From: Pseudisothecium myosuroides
Lineage: Eukaryota > Streptophyta > Bryopsida > Hypnales > Lembophyllaceae
Direction of reading: 5' to 3'
DNA: 64,000 bases
Assembly: GCA_951799445.1 (NCBI GenBank)
Contig: OX637293.1
Coordinates: forward strand, 4,340,001-4,404,000
Shown: positions 22,590 through 35,300 of the stretch, piece by piece
How the letters are laid out: every line of letters starts with the position of its first letter
How positions within the stretch are numbered: position 1 is the stretch's first letter
Program-made: the position numbers and the translations under genes
The notes under the pieces: model-generated
Database searches by the model: none
Told to the model about the DNA's origin: nothing
The model's input: the letters and a program-made list of their open reading frames with translations, nothing else

Positions 22590-25500
22590 ATGGCCATGGC
22601 CTCCTCTTTTCCGCCAGGCTTCGAGGGGGCAGTGCCGGGATCTTTTCCTGTCCTTCATCACATTCCGCTGACAAACGTTCCAAAGAAGGCCAGAGAGAGT
22701 AAGAAAGTGTCATGGGCCTCGGAAGACAGCCTGTGTCAGGTCATTCTCCATCCTCCATCCTCCATCCATCGTTTCACCCCCTTGTCTTTTGTGTGATAAG
22801 ATTGGAACTCTCTCTAAGATTGAGACGGGAAGGTTTGGAACGGTGTTCTATTCTGACCGGATCGATGCGTAAAAGTGAGGGTTGAAACGAGAAGAAGAGC
22901 ATCATGAGCACCGTCTGTGACCTCTGAGAAATTTCCGACCATCTGGGAATTCGCCAGAAGCAAGAACAGCATATCAGGAACAAATGTGAAAATCAATCTC
23001 TTGGCGGGATCCATGACTACAAACAATCATCTGCTAAGGAGCTTGAACACAAACCATCAGAAACACTCTGGTCATTTGAAAACAATAAGGATCGAAAAAG
23101 CTAATTGGTTTTTTACAAACATTGCCTCATCTTTCAGACAGATATGCAACCGTGAAACAACCAGATGCTCTTTTGCCGCAATGGTTAAGGGCGATGAGGT
23201 TAATCCTTCACGGGATGCACAAGTCGTGGGGCAAGGGAGCGTCTTCGGTCTTTGTATTTTCTATAGAGGGATTATGCTTTCAGGCTAGCTTGTTCTTGAC
23301 ACACGGCAGACTTCTCTATCTGTTTTGAGTCAACGAGGTTTCTGTGCGCAGATGCTGAATACTCTTCGTGAAGGTGTCATTACCGGTCATATTTCCGTTG
23401 TGGAAATCCAGTGCTTCCTTTCAATACGTGTAGCTAGACTTAGGGTATTCATTCTGTTTCGAAATCACGTGTGGTCATCATTAGAACTTCATTGCAGGCG
23501 TCCCCTCGCTCGCTGTTGTCTGCATGGCCTGCTATAGACTCACATGGGTTTTGTTATATCTTGTCAAATGTCAATGCCCCCTCTCTCACTACCATGTCGG
23601 TGCCGTTAGTTAGTCATTCGAGTATCTCCTGTCCCATTTGTGGTACAGAGTGTACGGCCAGATTCTTACGTAACTACCCGCGTGCTCGTGTACTCTTTTA
23701 GTGAGTTGTCGAAACTCGAAACGCAGATATAGTCCGTTTCAGTTGTTCCTCAGTTTGCTCTTGCTCGGTTTATCTGTATACGTTTTTCTAGAGTCTGAAC
23801 ATCGGATTAGGCTTTTATAACCTTCTGTTGAACAGTCGTCGCAGTCACGTAGGGGGAAGCTTTGAATTTTTATTTTTATTTTGTCCGAATTCACAGCCTG
23901 TTGGTTTTACAGTCTGCTGAAGGACTATAGGTCACCCTTTTTAATAATTTATGCCGACATGGTCAATCGTGGGAGTGTGTCAACTAGAGACTTGCTCATA
24001 TCACTACTCAGGCCAAAAGTATGGATCGAAGATATCGTAACTCTAGAATCCATCGTTTAAACTGGAACTCTTTACATACTTTTGCACTTGGAAGACCATG
24101 AGTTCACACATGAAAGACTTTGAACATGCCACATCTTTCTTCGACCGTACACAACTGCTTTCAAAAGTTAGAAGTGTGTGTTTGGCTTCTAAGGACCATC
24201 GCTTCTCTAGACCATCGCTTTTAGATAGTCTGCTACAGCGGCTTGTGTTACGGACGTCATCTATCTTTCGATTGTGCCTCTTCTCTTAGAATTCATACTT
24301 GTATGATGAAGAATGTGGGCAGGGTAGAGCGCAATGTGTGTCCTTGCCATCTTAGACTTGATCATTTGAGAACAATTGTTTTTCTTTGTGTCTTAGGAGT
24401 CTCTGTCTCGGGATAAACATGAGAGAAGTCCCTTGTGGAGGTCTGCTAACTGATCTTTGTTCAATTGTGTTATGCTACAGGTGCGGCTTTTCGCGGCAGA
24501 AGACCCACCTGCTCAATCCACTAGTACTATCCAAGAGATGCTTCTGCCGAAAAAGGCAAGATTCATGCACATGATAAATCCTGTATTGCATGCGGACCTC
24601 CCGCCAGGATTTGGACCTTCTGCCCAAATGGGATTGAAGCCAGTTGTAGCAAACATTGTGCCACAGATGCCATGGCGTACTCCAGAACGCGTACGTTTCA
24701 TTCTTTCTCCAGTGCACATTTTAGCACATGGGTACTGTTTTCATTTCGCTGCCGTTTTATTGGTCAAATATGTGCAGGAGGTCCTCTTTTAAATAGGTGA
24801 GTTTTGTAGATACATAGACCATTTGTTGTATTCTTGGATACTCGTATGATCGATCAACACAGTTTACAGACCAATGCACTAACGTCGAGTGCAAATTTAC
24901 AGTACAAATTGGACCCAAGTTGGCTTGTTATGGCCGGAGGAGAAAGTAAAGAGATGCTCGTTCAAAGGCAGCGAGAGAACAGAACTCTCGAGGCTGTATA
25001 TCCACGACCCTCTGCTATTCCTGAGAGGTATTGTGCGGAGTGTTGTCAAAGTCTTCCTTTCATATGTCGCGTTCTGTACTCCGTTGATGATGAGCTCTTG
25101 TTACGAAATAAAAAAGATAACTTGATTGTTGTGTCTTAGCCTCTGAGCACCACAAGAGCTTGGGTAAAGGTAGTGATGTGGAACCAGTGTGTTGCTCAAC
25201 GGCTGACGCCGTCGATGCTTTTCAGTCCTGCAGAGCCTTCCGAACCTCAGTTTCGTATTGACGAAAGCGATGCAAACACTTTGATAATCCCAGTTGTTCC
25301 ATTAGACGATGACGATTCACCTGACCCGGACGATGCTCCGATCACATCAGGTAGCGCATATGATATTCTTGAGGAGTATTCATTTCCAAGTAAGTCTTGC
25401 CTGAAGTGTGTGTTTTACATATGCTGAGTGAAAGGACCAGACTGAGGATTTACGTCATTTTGTTTTTTACAGTTTGACTTCGAGAATAACATTTTAAAAT

Positions 25501-26707
25501 TTTATTTATTTATTTATTTACTTTTACTGTGTGTATTTTGGTTACTGTTACTGTGTTAGTCGTGTTCACTTTACGCCTTGATTGAAGGTTGTATGTTCAC
25601 TGTTCACGTCTTTGATAAATTTCTTTGACTCTTCGAAGTATTTGAATTGTGAACTGAACTTGTGAGACTTCACCTGCAGGAGGAAAATCCCTGTCTCCTC
25701 CGCCGGGTTTTAACTTGGCAGGCATACCAGCAAAATCTCGAAGCTGGTTTCCAGAAGTTCCTCAAGAGAACATTACGTCTTTACCAGCTTCGTCCACAGC
25801 ACATATTTTGGGCCCGCCCACGAACATCCTTCCTCCAAACGGCATTGCTATGCAGACTACTACAAACGCTCGGACGGGAACCTTGGCACCTTCTGCCCGC
25901 GCCACAAGCGAGGGCTCAGGACCAGACGTTGCTGCAGCTGCCGCTGCTGCATACGCAGCCCTGTCGCAATCAAACGACACTACCATGATAGACCGGGAGC
26001 TGCTGATTAAGTTCCTCACGAACCCCTCCATGCTCCAGAACCTTTCTGAAAAGCTGGCTCAAAATCCACCCGGAGCTTCCGAAATAGGAAATGGTGGTCG
26101 ACGGACTTGGAATCCGACGACGGAGAGTAAAGGTGGCCCCAGGTACGTGGAGCCATCATCCGATCCTCATTCGGGTTATGACAGGCCTCCTGGCTTTGGA
26201 GCATACGTCCCCCCTCAGACCCTGCCTCAACAATCCATCTCCCCACCACCTGTGTCTGGCTCGGGCCGACAGCGAGATGATCAATATTACAAAGACCTGA
26301 TTTCACAGCATGGGAGGAAAAACGAGGAAACTCTCTGGGGAGGAGGTGCTGTTGAAACGGAAACCAGCTTTGGGGGGCGACCAAGCAGGGCAAACGGGAC
26401 TGACCGAGACAACAGGAAGTTAGAGAAGGCGGACCGAACAGAGAGAGGTGAGAGGCTTGATTCTGGAGCAAGGTGGGCAGACAGAGATGTTGACATGATG
26501 GACATTGGAGGAAGGTCAGGTGAGGAAAGTCGGTCTGGGCAGTCTCGAGGAAAATCAAGGAAGGCTTGCATATATTTCACGACCTCCAGGGGTTGTCGCA
26601 ACGGCAACAGTTGTGCATTTGTTCACGAGTCTAACAACGCGGAAAGGGCAAAGAGGCCCAAGTTGGAGGGAAAAGATAGCAGTAAGGGATACAGATACAA
26701 TTCCTGA
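22590..26707 (+). CDS. CCCH zinc-finger protein, five exons
   Basis: Predicted exons are 22590-22739, 24481-24690, 24903-25027, 25226-25389 and 25680-26707, all with GT-AG borders and matching phases, giving 558 residues. The N-terminus FPPGFEG is followed by KKVSWASEDSLCQ, which joins across the 1.7-kb first intron to VRLFAAEDPP. A second LPPGFGP motif follows, then LDPSWLVMAGGES and an acidic FRIDESD...VVPLDDDDSPDPDDAP segment. The long last exon is Ala-, Pro- and Gly-rich, then Arg/Asp/Glu-rich, and ends with one CCCH finger (CIYFTTSRGCRNGNSCAFVH, spacing C-X8-C-X5-C-X3-H) near residues 515-540. Plant proteins of this layout (Arabidopsis C3H6-like group) are nuclear and presumed RNA-binding; the precise role is not established. 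The finger is intact, with no in-frame stop. The ATG at 22590 is chosen as first in frame; a second lies six bases on. Confidence 0.88.
22740..24480 (+). other. Long first intron of the CCCH gene
   Basis: This 1741-bp intron runs from GTCATT to a TGCTACAG acceptor. It is less AT-rich than the intergenic DNA. The short open frames in it have no recognisable domains. It splits the conserved SLCQ/VRLF block exactly. Confidence 0.7.
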
Positions 26708-27400
26708 TTGGAACTGTATCTGCCTAAACAAGCCAAACTAATTGGGCAAGTGCTCTTTTCAATACAAAGAGAGGCCATGCATCACATGTGCCGAGGAGAC
26801 AATGGAGGAATGACACCAGTTATGAGAGGTTCCTAAATGTGAACAAAGTACTCCTGTGGACTCGCACAGAAGAGGAGCTTCTCCGTCGAATGCAAAAGCA
26901 CATACACTTCGGGTTGAAGAAAGAATTCAGCACCTCTGATGATGAATTTAATAGCCTACGATCTTGGCCCCAAAGCCTGGGCAATGTGGGTGCCAGGCAT
27001 GGGATTGAAAGTCGAGAGAAAAAATGATTTCAAACTTTAATTTTCTGCTTTTGAAGCAAGCGGCTCTGTTCACTTGCCTGGCACATGAAACCATTTTGAA
27101 AGTGGTGAGGGCTTTGAGCTCACTGCAAAGTTCAGAAGTTTTATCACGTTTTCTTATCAATTTTTTTTCCTTCAGAGCCATCACTGGCAGCTGCCCAATA
27201 TGGATAAAAGCGTCACTTGAAAGATTCATTTTCTCTTCGTTGTACTTGAATGGAATGTCAGAAAGTTGCAACAAATTATGGCGGTGCTTCAGGTTTCACA
27301 TGGAGCACCGTCGCAAAGGATAGACCTGCAAGAAATAATCAGAAAAGAACTTTGCACCTTGTTTACGCAAGACAAATCAGCTTTTGTCAAAATTTAACCA
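26708..27400 (+). other. Probable 3' flank of the CCCH gene
   Basis: Composition stays gene-like for about 700 bases after the stop codon. Open frames here (26788-27027 and 27024-27323) lack recognisable domains and are read as untranslated or flanking sequence. Confidence 0.4.
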
Positions 27401-30400
27401 ACTGAAGGAATGTTTACAGTGAAGTTAACTTGCAATCCAAGAAACACGGTTGTGATTTGGAGCCTTCAATGTAAAGTGATGGACATACATGTAAGAGGGG
27501 AAGTCAAGAACGTTTTTACGATTCTTCTTTGAACTTAGTCCTTTGCTTTTGATTGGAGACTTCGATCATAAACGAATTTGGAGCTGTAATTTTGACTTAA
27601 TGTCCCACAATTTCTAAATTGAATGTTTTTTATAAAAAATAAGTTTAAAATGTTCAAATAGGTTGCAAACACAATTATTGCATTTCTCTTGATTATAATT
27701 GGGTGAGCTTAAGATTACATATTCTAATTTACATATTTCACTTTGATTGTTGTACTTCTTACTACCTTGCTTATAAAAAGCATGAGTTTCTTCTTACATT
27801 ACAAATATTGAGTGGATTCTATAGCTTTTAGGATGAAATCAAAATCAAAATTTGTAAAATCAAAATTTTGACCTCAAAACAACTATCATATGCACCTCAA
27901 ATGATAATTTCATCTCTTCTAGATGTAGGTGCTTGTTTTTAATGCATTTTTCAATTAGTGACTAAATTCATAGAAATTTCCAAGTAAGCTCAATGAAAAG
28001 TTTTCATCCGAATAAATAAGTATTTTGCCTTTACAATGATGAATTATAGTAATTCTTATGGAAAGTTTCAACAAAAATTGAGTGAAACTATCATTATTTG
28101 GTGTTTTGAGCTAAAATGAAAAAAAAATATATATTTTCAAAAGTCCCAAACTACAAAAGTATATAATGCAACTATGTAAAAGTGTAGAAATTTTTTTAAT
28201 CCTTTTCATTGCTTCAATTGGAAGAATATAGTATTGGAGATTAGAAGCTTGTTTCCCTTAGTAGAATAAATTGAATTTCACTATTCTTGGAATGGTACTA
28301 TTGCACTACAACTTAAATTTCTTCTAACCATTGATTATTGTACTATGGTAGTTATGTAGTATTTGCAAAAATATTTGCAATATTTCAAAAGCATAAAAAG
28401 AATATATCTTATGTTCCCCAAAATGTCTAGGAAGTTGCCTTCTATGCCTAAAATAACTTGTTGAACTTGACTGAAAACAAATCACAAAGCTTTAGCAAGG
28501 CTACATCTTGTGTCAAAATGTCAAAACCATCCATTCCAAATCAACTTTATAAGAATCAACTTGAATTTTGATTTGGCTCTTTCAACCCAATTTGTCCTTT
28601 GGGGATTAATAATTTTATTTGGAAATGAAGAAAAAAGGATCTTATTTGTTTCAATAGACTATATAAAAATTATTAAAACAAAGTGTCAAAGTGTCTACTC
28701 AAAATGTGGTATTGTACACTTTTGAAAAAATCTAAAGCAAAATGCAATCATGGTTCAAAAGTTAAGTATTCCCAAAGTGCAACAAGTTTGACTAAGTTCT
28801 AAACCTCTTTTTTTAAATTCTAAAATTCTAAAAACTCTACTTTTTTACACACCACAAAATTAGCTATGTACCTTGGCATGTCTATACATTGTATAAGATT
28901 AGTCTTCACAAGATTGTTAAAATTTGACCTTCATATATTTAAAAATCATTAAATTTCCAAAATACATTTGCTACTTGTGTAAATGGATTTTGAAGACTTT
29001 TGATTGAATCAATGGTCTTAAATCTTCCCATCAATCCTAAATAATCTATAGGTTGATATGTAAGCAATTGCTAGATTGTAATTGCAATGTTTTTTATATA
29101 ATCTCATTTCAAGATACCACTAAAAATTAGTTCAATATAAGTTTTGTAAACATGCTTTTACTTTTTACCAATGGCATTCAACAATGATGCTACTACTCTA
29201 AAATGTCAATTCTCTTCTACATGTATCATTGTTAGGTGGGATTTTTAGATTCAACATTTCAATTCAACTTTTACACTATATTATTTAATCTTTTGGTTGG
29301 ATGTATTTTTGTTTGACATTCTAGTATATTCTTGATTCAAATTATAAATCAAATACAATAACTTTTTTCCAAAAAAATCCATGCATCATACAACAGTGGT
29401 TAAGGAAATCCAAATGAGCGTACACACATCCACAAAATGTACTTCTTAGAAATATAAAGGCATTATTCTACTGAACATATTCAAACAACAATTACATCCA
29501 TCCAATCATCAATACTATTGTACTATTGATCTTTGATTTCTTGTATCTATATCAAAATATGCCTCAAACATATAGCCCCCCCTACAAAGCAATTGAGGTC
29601 TAAGAAGGACCCAATTGGTCTCATATATTTATTATATAATCATAACTAGGTCCCACACAAGAAATTGAATTGAAATTCAAACTCAACCATAGCCTAATCT
29701 AGTTGAGTTGAGTTTTATGTAGCAAGAATTTTCAAAAAGTTATGCCATGTATAAAAGACATGTTGTTTTATCTTTGAAATTAATTACAAAAGAAGTTTCT
29801 TGTCATTTATGATGTCAAAAATGAAATGAAAACTAAGGTGTTGTTATATGTTTATAGTGTCCCAAATATTTAAGGATGAATGCAAGAATTCAATTTTAAG
29901 AAAAAAGTAGTCCAATTATTCACTAATATAGAGAAAATAATTGCAACATTTGTTAGATATTCATTGCAAATACTTGTTTGACATGTTCCTAGATTGTTTG
30001 CTACCAAACCTTCTCTGCCTACTTACTTGTTGGTTGAATTTTCAACTCATGAAAAATAAATGAGTAATCTACATCAATATTTTTTTTTAATAGAAACCTT
30101 TTGTCTTACTAATGAATGTTATGTCCCTTTTGTATAAATGCATGTATCTAAAAATACTCTAAATATTGTAAAATGTCACGTATTAGCATTTCAATAATAT
30201 CTGTTTCTTTATTTTTAAAATTTTAGGATTAATTTTTTTTAAATGAACCAAAAATCCATTTTTAGAATCAAATTTAAATCTATACCAGTGTTAGATATGA
30301 CCTATCTAAAGTTTAAAATGTAAATTCAAAATAATTCAAAACTTGCATGCCAAACTCTTCATTTCTTTGTAGCTTATTTGTGATGGTCAATTTCAAATTT

Positions 30401-31160
30401 TGAAATTTTGAAAAAATTAAAGATTTTAAAACCTATCAATATCCAAATTATATATTTAGAATTTAGAATTTGTAATAAATTGCTCTTAATGTTCTTAGAA
30501 TTGTCAATTTTTTCTATATGATTACTCACAATTAAATATATTATTCTAGAATTTATCTTAAAGCTACCAAGGCAAATTTTAAGCCATGGTCTTTAATGAT
30601 TATTTAGTGATGGTAAGGGTGGTGAAAAGGTGGTGGTTTCACCAACCAACTTTGATTGAAGGATCTTCATTGAGATACTAATTATTATTGTTTATGTCTA
30701 CTTAGGTTGCTTTTCGTTATTTTCCAATTTCTGATTATACAAGTCTTGGTTGAATGACAAATCCCAACTTCCATAGGTTGTAGAAGGTGAATAGAAAATA
30801 TTATGTGTGAAATTTAGAGCTTTATTGAATGAAGACTAGTGTCCAAACCAATGTTCCATTTTTTGCAATTTATTGCTTAGTTTGAGCAATTTGACGAACG
30901 TTTTCCAAACTTGGAGCTAGTGATGTCAAGGCACTTACCAATTACCATTCTAAATAAACCATTTGTCCCAACTTTGAATCCCAAGTTTTCTCATGTATTA
31001 CTTTCTATGGAAAATATATGTGAAAAAAACATAGAATGTGAAATAGGCAAATATGTTTACAAAATCATCCCACAAAGATGCTCAATTTAGTGTTATTCCT
31101 TGGATATTATATCCCAAACTATAGTTGGGGCTATAAAGCTTGATGTTCACTCTCCTTCTT
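27401..31160. other. AT-rich intergenic DNA, no gene recognised
   Basis: About 3.7 kb of strongly AT-rich sequence without open frames longer than about 70 codons and without recognised element ends, tRNA or other RNA genes. It is probably old, heavily mutated transposon DNA. Confidence 0.6.
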
Positions 31161-31167
31161 TGTTAAA

Positions 31168-31410
31168 ACCAACTTAAGCTCCAAGTCCCACTTGTTTGCC
31201 ATCTGAAACTTCCAAAAAGCATTGCTATGTAAACATTTCTAAGTGCATATATTAGGACTTGAGACATAGTGTAAAGTCTTGATTTTTGCTCAAACCAACT
31301 TGAGCTCCAAGTCCCACTTGTTTTAAAATTTGAAACTTCCAAAGAACATTGTCATGTAAACATTTCTAAGTGCATTGGGGCTTGGGACATAGTCTGCAGC
31401 CCCAAGCCTT
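31168..31410 (+). repeat. Two tandem copies of a 115-130 bp repeat
   Basis: The blocks CAACTTrAGCTCCAAGTCCCACTTGTTT, GAAACTTCCAAA(A/G)A(A/G)CATTG, CATGTAAACATTTCTAAGTGCAT-like and CTTGrGACATAGT occur twice, at about 31168 and 31297. A more distant same-strand relative lies at about 52215-52440 (AAACTTCCAAAAAGTGTTGCCATG, GACGTAGTATGAAGTCTC). It forms the AT-rich border of the kinesin promoter. Confidence 0.75.
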
Positions 31411-31439
31411 GATTTTTCAGCTCTGAACCAATTAGATTT

Positions 31440-32386
31440 TGAGAACTCAATGGGGGCGGGGAAGTCAGTTAGCGGGTATTACGAGGCCACCCTACGCCAA
31501 GTTATTATACCGAGTCCAAACGCATACGGTACATTGGCCTGTACATGTACTTGGGGGCACAGAACCCCGAATACCAGCGGCTTCCGTAACCTTCGGGCTG
31601 TCGTATTCAAAGGGACCCCGTCGCCATCCGCGCCCGCCGGCTTCGAAAGGAACCTGGATCCCAGCGCCATCAGGCCCCCCCCGGCCCGGTGATTCACCGG
31701 GTCCTCTCCCGCTCGCAGCAGCAGAGACTGAGCCCGGAGCTGCCGCTCCTCTCCCGCAGCTGCGGGCAGCAAAGCTAAGCATATGTGTTGCCAACCCCAG
31801 ATCACGCCTCCATCGCCATAGCGCGCCCACCCTGCTTGTCCACACTCCGCGCGCTTGTCACTCTTCTTCTCATCGCCACTCTCATTGGAGATCCAGCTCG
31901 GGGCTGCTCGCTCGCATTCTTCCCGGATCTAACGTGACGAGTTCGCGCCATTCGAGCTCTGGACTCAGTCCGTAAGTTGCCATTCCCGGGGATGTGGATC
32001 TGCGCATTGCCGTCTCTATCTTCTGTCGATTTTTGAGTTTCCGCGCTTGTGTTTCATTGCTTCTGTGGTGGATTTTGTGGAGTCAGGATCAGTGGATCGG
32101 AGACTCGGAATTCGAAGGAGTGTGTGAAATGAAGGTCGGGAGGGGAGTGGCCGATGAGGAGCGCGTCGGAGAATTGATGGACGGTGGTGCTGGTCGGTGC
32201 GGTTTTTGAAAGCGCTTAGGATTCGGGAAATTCGGGAATGTTTTGGTTGGGGGAAGCTCGCTCTGGTGGAGGCATTCTTGATTTTTGATTTTGATTATTT
32301 GGCCTGGGAGGCGATTGAAGGGATCGAGGTTGGATTGTGAGGAGGAGCGATCTTTCTGGATGCCGTGAGGGAGGTAGACGGGAAGC
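31440..32386 (+). promoter_or_regulatory. GC-rich 5' flank and leader of the ARK kinesin gene
   Basis: Composition switches sharply near 31440 from AT-rich repeat to GC-rich DNA. A 178-codon frame at 31439-31975 and several antisense frames occur, but they overlap heavily, are Pro/Arg/Ser-rich and match no known family, as expected of GC-rich leader DNA. A possible leader intron donor (CCGTAAGT) lies near 31970. Confidence 0.5.
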
Positions 32387-35300
32387 ATGGCATTCGCCCA
32401 GGCGCATAAGACCGGTCGGCCTCTGTCTGTGAACTCGCTGAAGAATGACCTCCCGCGCATTTCGCCGTCGCCGTCGCCCTCCCATCCTGCTGCTACACCT
32501 TCGCACACGCGCACCAAGTCCGCCTCGCCGGCCACCACCACTGTCGCGGCCTCCTCCGCCACGAACACGAGGAGGCAGAGCAATGGATCTGTTAGACAAT
32601 CACATGATGGCGGGGGTGCATTTTCATTACCTGCTGAGTCCTTGCATTCGTGTGTCATTGCCTGCTTATTCTTCTCTTCGTCCTTCGTAATTGCGAGAAT
32701 GCCAGAAACATGAAATGAGTGATAGCTCTCCATAATGTCTTGGTTGACGTCACTAGATCACCGGAACTCGATTCCTTCTAGCCTAATCCACAAGAGAGGA
32801 GGTTTTAGATCTTCTATGTAAGTTCGACACTCGGTAGATTGAGAACGAGAGTGTCTCAAGGTTTATGTCCCGTGAAGCGCCATATGAAACGCATTGCAGA
32901 GATTTTGAACCGGAGGCTTTCAGTTTATGAGACATTAGCATTTCCAATCATTCCTTGCACCTCGCGTCCCACTGCTTGGTTATTTTTATCTCTCAGCATA
33001 TTCGTCCTTTGTAATCGCTTTCTGCCATAGCTTGGTTTTCATCACTAGATCACAGGAGCTTTATTCCTTCTAGCCTATTCTGCAAGTGAGGAACGTTTTC
33101 AGATCTCTCTGTAAGTTCTAGACTCGTAGATTGACATTGAGATTGCGAGTGGCTCAAGGTTTATGTCCCGTGTAGCTCCACATGCAAGGCATTGCCGAGA
33201 TTTTGTCCTGAAGCATTTCAGTAATCTAATTCGAATCCTTAGCATTCCCAATTGTCCCGTAAATAATGATGAGTAAAGGATAGTCTCCACAATCCCGATC
33301 TGACTAGCTTCCCGAGGAGAGATTCCATTTTTAAGTTTTCAGTGTGTTTAAGTCCATACTAGTTTCGAATGATCTTTAGTTTCGAAGAATTCTCTTATTG
33401 ATCTAGTTTTCTGTGACGAGATGATTAATTCATCGCCTGACTCAAATTAACAGCCACCTTATTTTAACTTCGAGGGTCGCTGGATTATGGAATTGCTGCA
33501 ATCCGAATTCCTCGGATTACCTTTCAGATCGCTAGTTTCCACTATCTCGACGGAAGGTTTGCTCTTTTTGCTACTCGGGAATTTAGGTCAATGAAGGAAA
33601 CAGTATTCCATGGCAATTATATTCTACTCAGTTCTGCCATCATCCATTTGGTCCTCATAGCCAGCGGGATTTTCAGCATAATCGCTAAAGTGGCATCACT
33701 TGAATGGAGCGCGAGTTCCATGCTGCTGTTACTGGATAGCCAAACGCTTATGCTGCCGAATTCTCAGCCCTTGTACTTCTGTCATTCCTTGGGGGAAACT
33801 ATAGTTTTCTAAGAATTGCATCTCGTCTTTTTGCAGCGTGGTATCTGATAGGCTTCTCTGTTGTACATGAACCGATCATAATTCTGAATCTATTGCCTTT
33901 GGAGGAAATTTACAGGGAAATTTTAGCCCTCCTTCTATCCTTGCAGCGAGATGAATTTCTGGAGCCCATGGTTTGGGGACAGAAAAACTGTTTTGAGCTT
34001 GGTATCAGTAATCGAAAATATCAATTCATGGCCTTGGTCACATACTGCTCTGTATCACGCCCAAAACATGTAGTTTTAGGGCAGAGGGTCTAACGGATCA
34101 CGATATCTTTGGCGTTTGCAGTAGCTAACCGAGTGCGAGTAACAGTAAGGTTGCGTCCAAGGAATGCAGAAGAATTGGAGGCCGATCTTGATTTTGCTGA
34201 TTGTGTGGAGCTTCAACCTGAGGTATGGATCCATTCATTTAAGAAAACTCCACCTTTCTATGAACATTTGGAATGGAATTGTTCAAGATCAGGAGTAGAT
34301 AACAGTACTGTGGTTCGTTTGTGCAGCTGAAAAGGTTGAAGCTGCGTAAGAATAACTGGGATTGCGAGACTTATCAATTTGATGAAATTCTCACGGAGAC
34401 AGCTTCTCAGAAGCGTGTCTACGAAGTCGTCGCGAAACCTGTTGTAGAGGTTCTGAGCGGACTTTCACGTTTTATTTTGCCATGTCCATAGACTTCGAGG
34501 ACTATTAACCCATTTCTATGATTCGCTGAAATTTCCTGCTAATATCTGCGTCATTTCTTTTCAACGGTGATTACTGACGATGCTTCTTCACTCAAAAGAG
34601 CCATGGTCATTGACTGTAACTTGTATTATGGTCTAGGGGTTGGCTGATACTTTATTGCGGATTTTTCTATTCTAGATATGCAATTCAAGTCTGATGCATT
34701 CTGTGTTTCCGTTCAGAGCGTTCTTGAAGGGTACAATGGCACCGTCATGGCCTATGGCCAAACAGGAACTGGAAAGACTTTTACGCTCGGAAAGCTAGGT
34801 GATGAAGACACGGCTGAGCGAGGAATTATGGTTCGGGCATTGGAGGATATCTTAGCCAATGTCAACCACGTTGATGATACTGTAACTGTTTCGTACTTAC
34901 AGGTACAATTCAACTCTGTGATCCTGTTTAAATGTTTCGGAACTCCTCGTTTTCATTTCTTGAACGTCCGGATAATCGAACCTAAACGTAAATGCTAAGT
35001 CGGGTTGCAGCTCTACATGGAATCAGTACAAGATCTACTAGCACCTGAAAGGGACAATTGCCATATTCAAGAAGACCCGAAGACAGGGGACGTGTCTGTG
35101 CCTGGAGCAACTCAGATACAGCTGACTGATCACCAAAGCTTCTGCAATCTCCTAGACGTCGGTGAAGCGAATCGATTTGCTGCCAATACAAAACTTAATA
35201 CAGAGTCCTCGCGGAGTCATGCGATTCTGCTGGTGCGTGGCATTTACTCTGCTGTAGGGTTTATTGGCTCGAAGCACTTGTTCCACTATGATAGAAAATT

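Noticed and set aside
26016..26558. 180-codon minus-strand frame
   Set aside because: Antisense shadow of the last exon of the CCCH gene.
31439..31975. 178-codon plus-strand frame upstream of the kinesin
   Set aside because: GC-rich leader DNA with several overlapping frames on both strands; Pro/Arg/Ser/His-rich and without a domain. Chance is the simplest explanation.
32089..32733. 214-codon minus-strand frame over kinesin exon 1
   Set aside because: It is the antisense shadow of the real first exon and leader.
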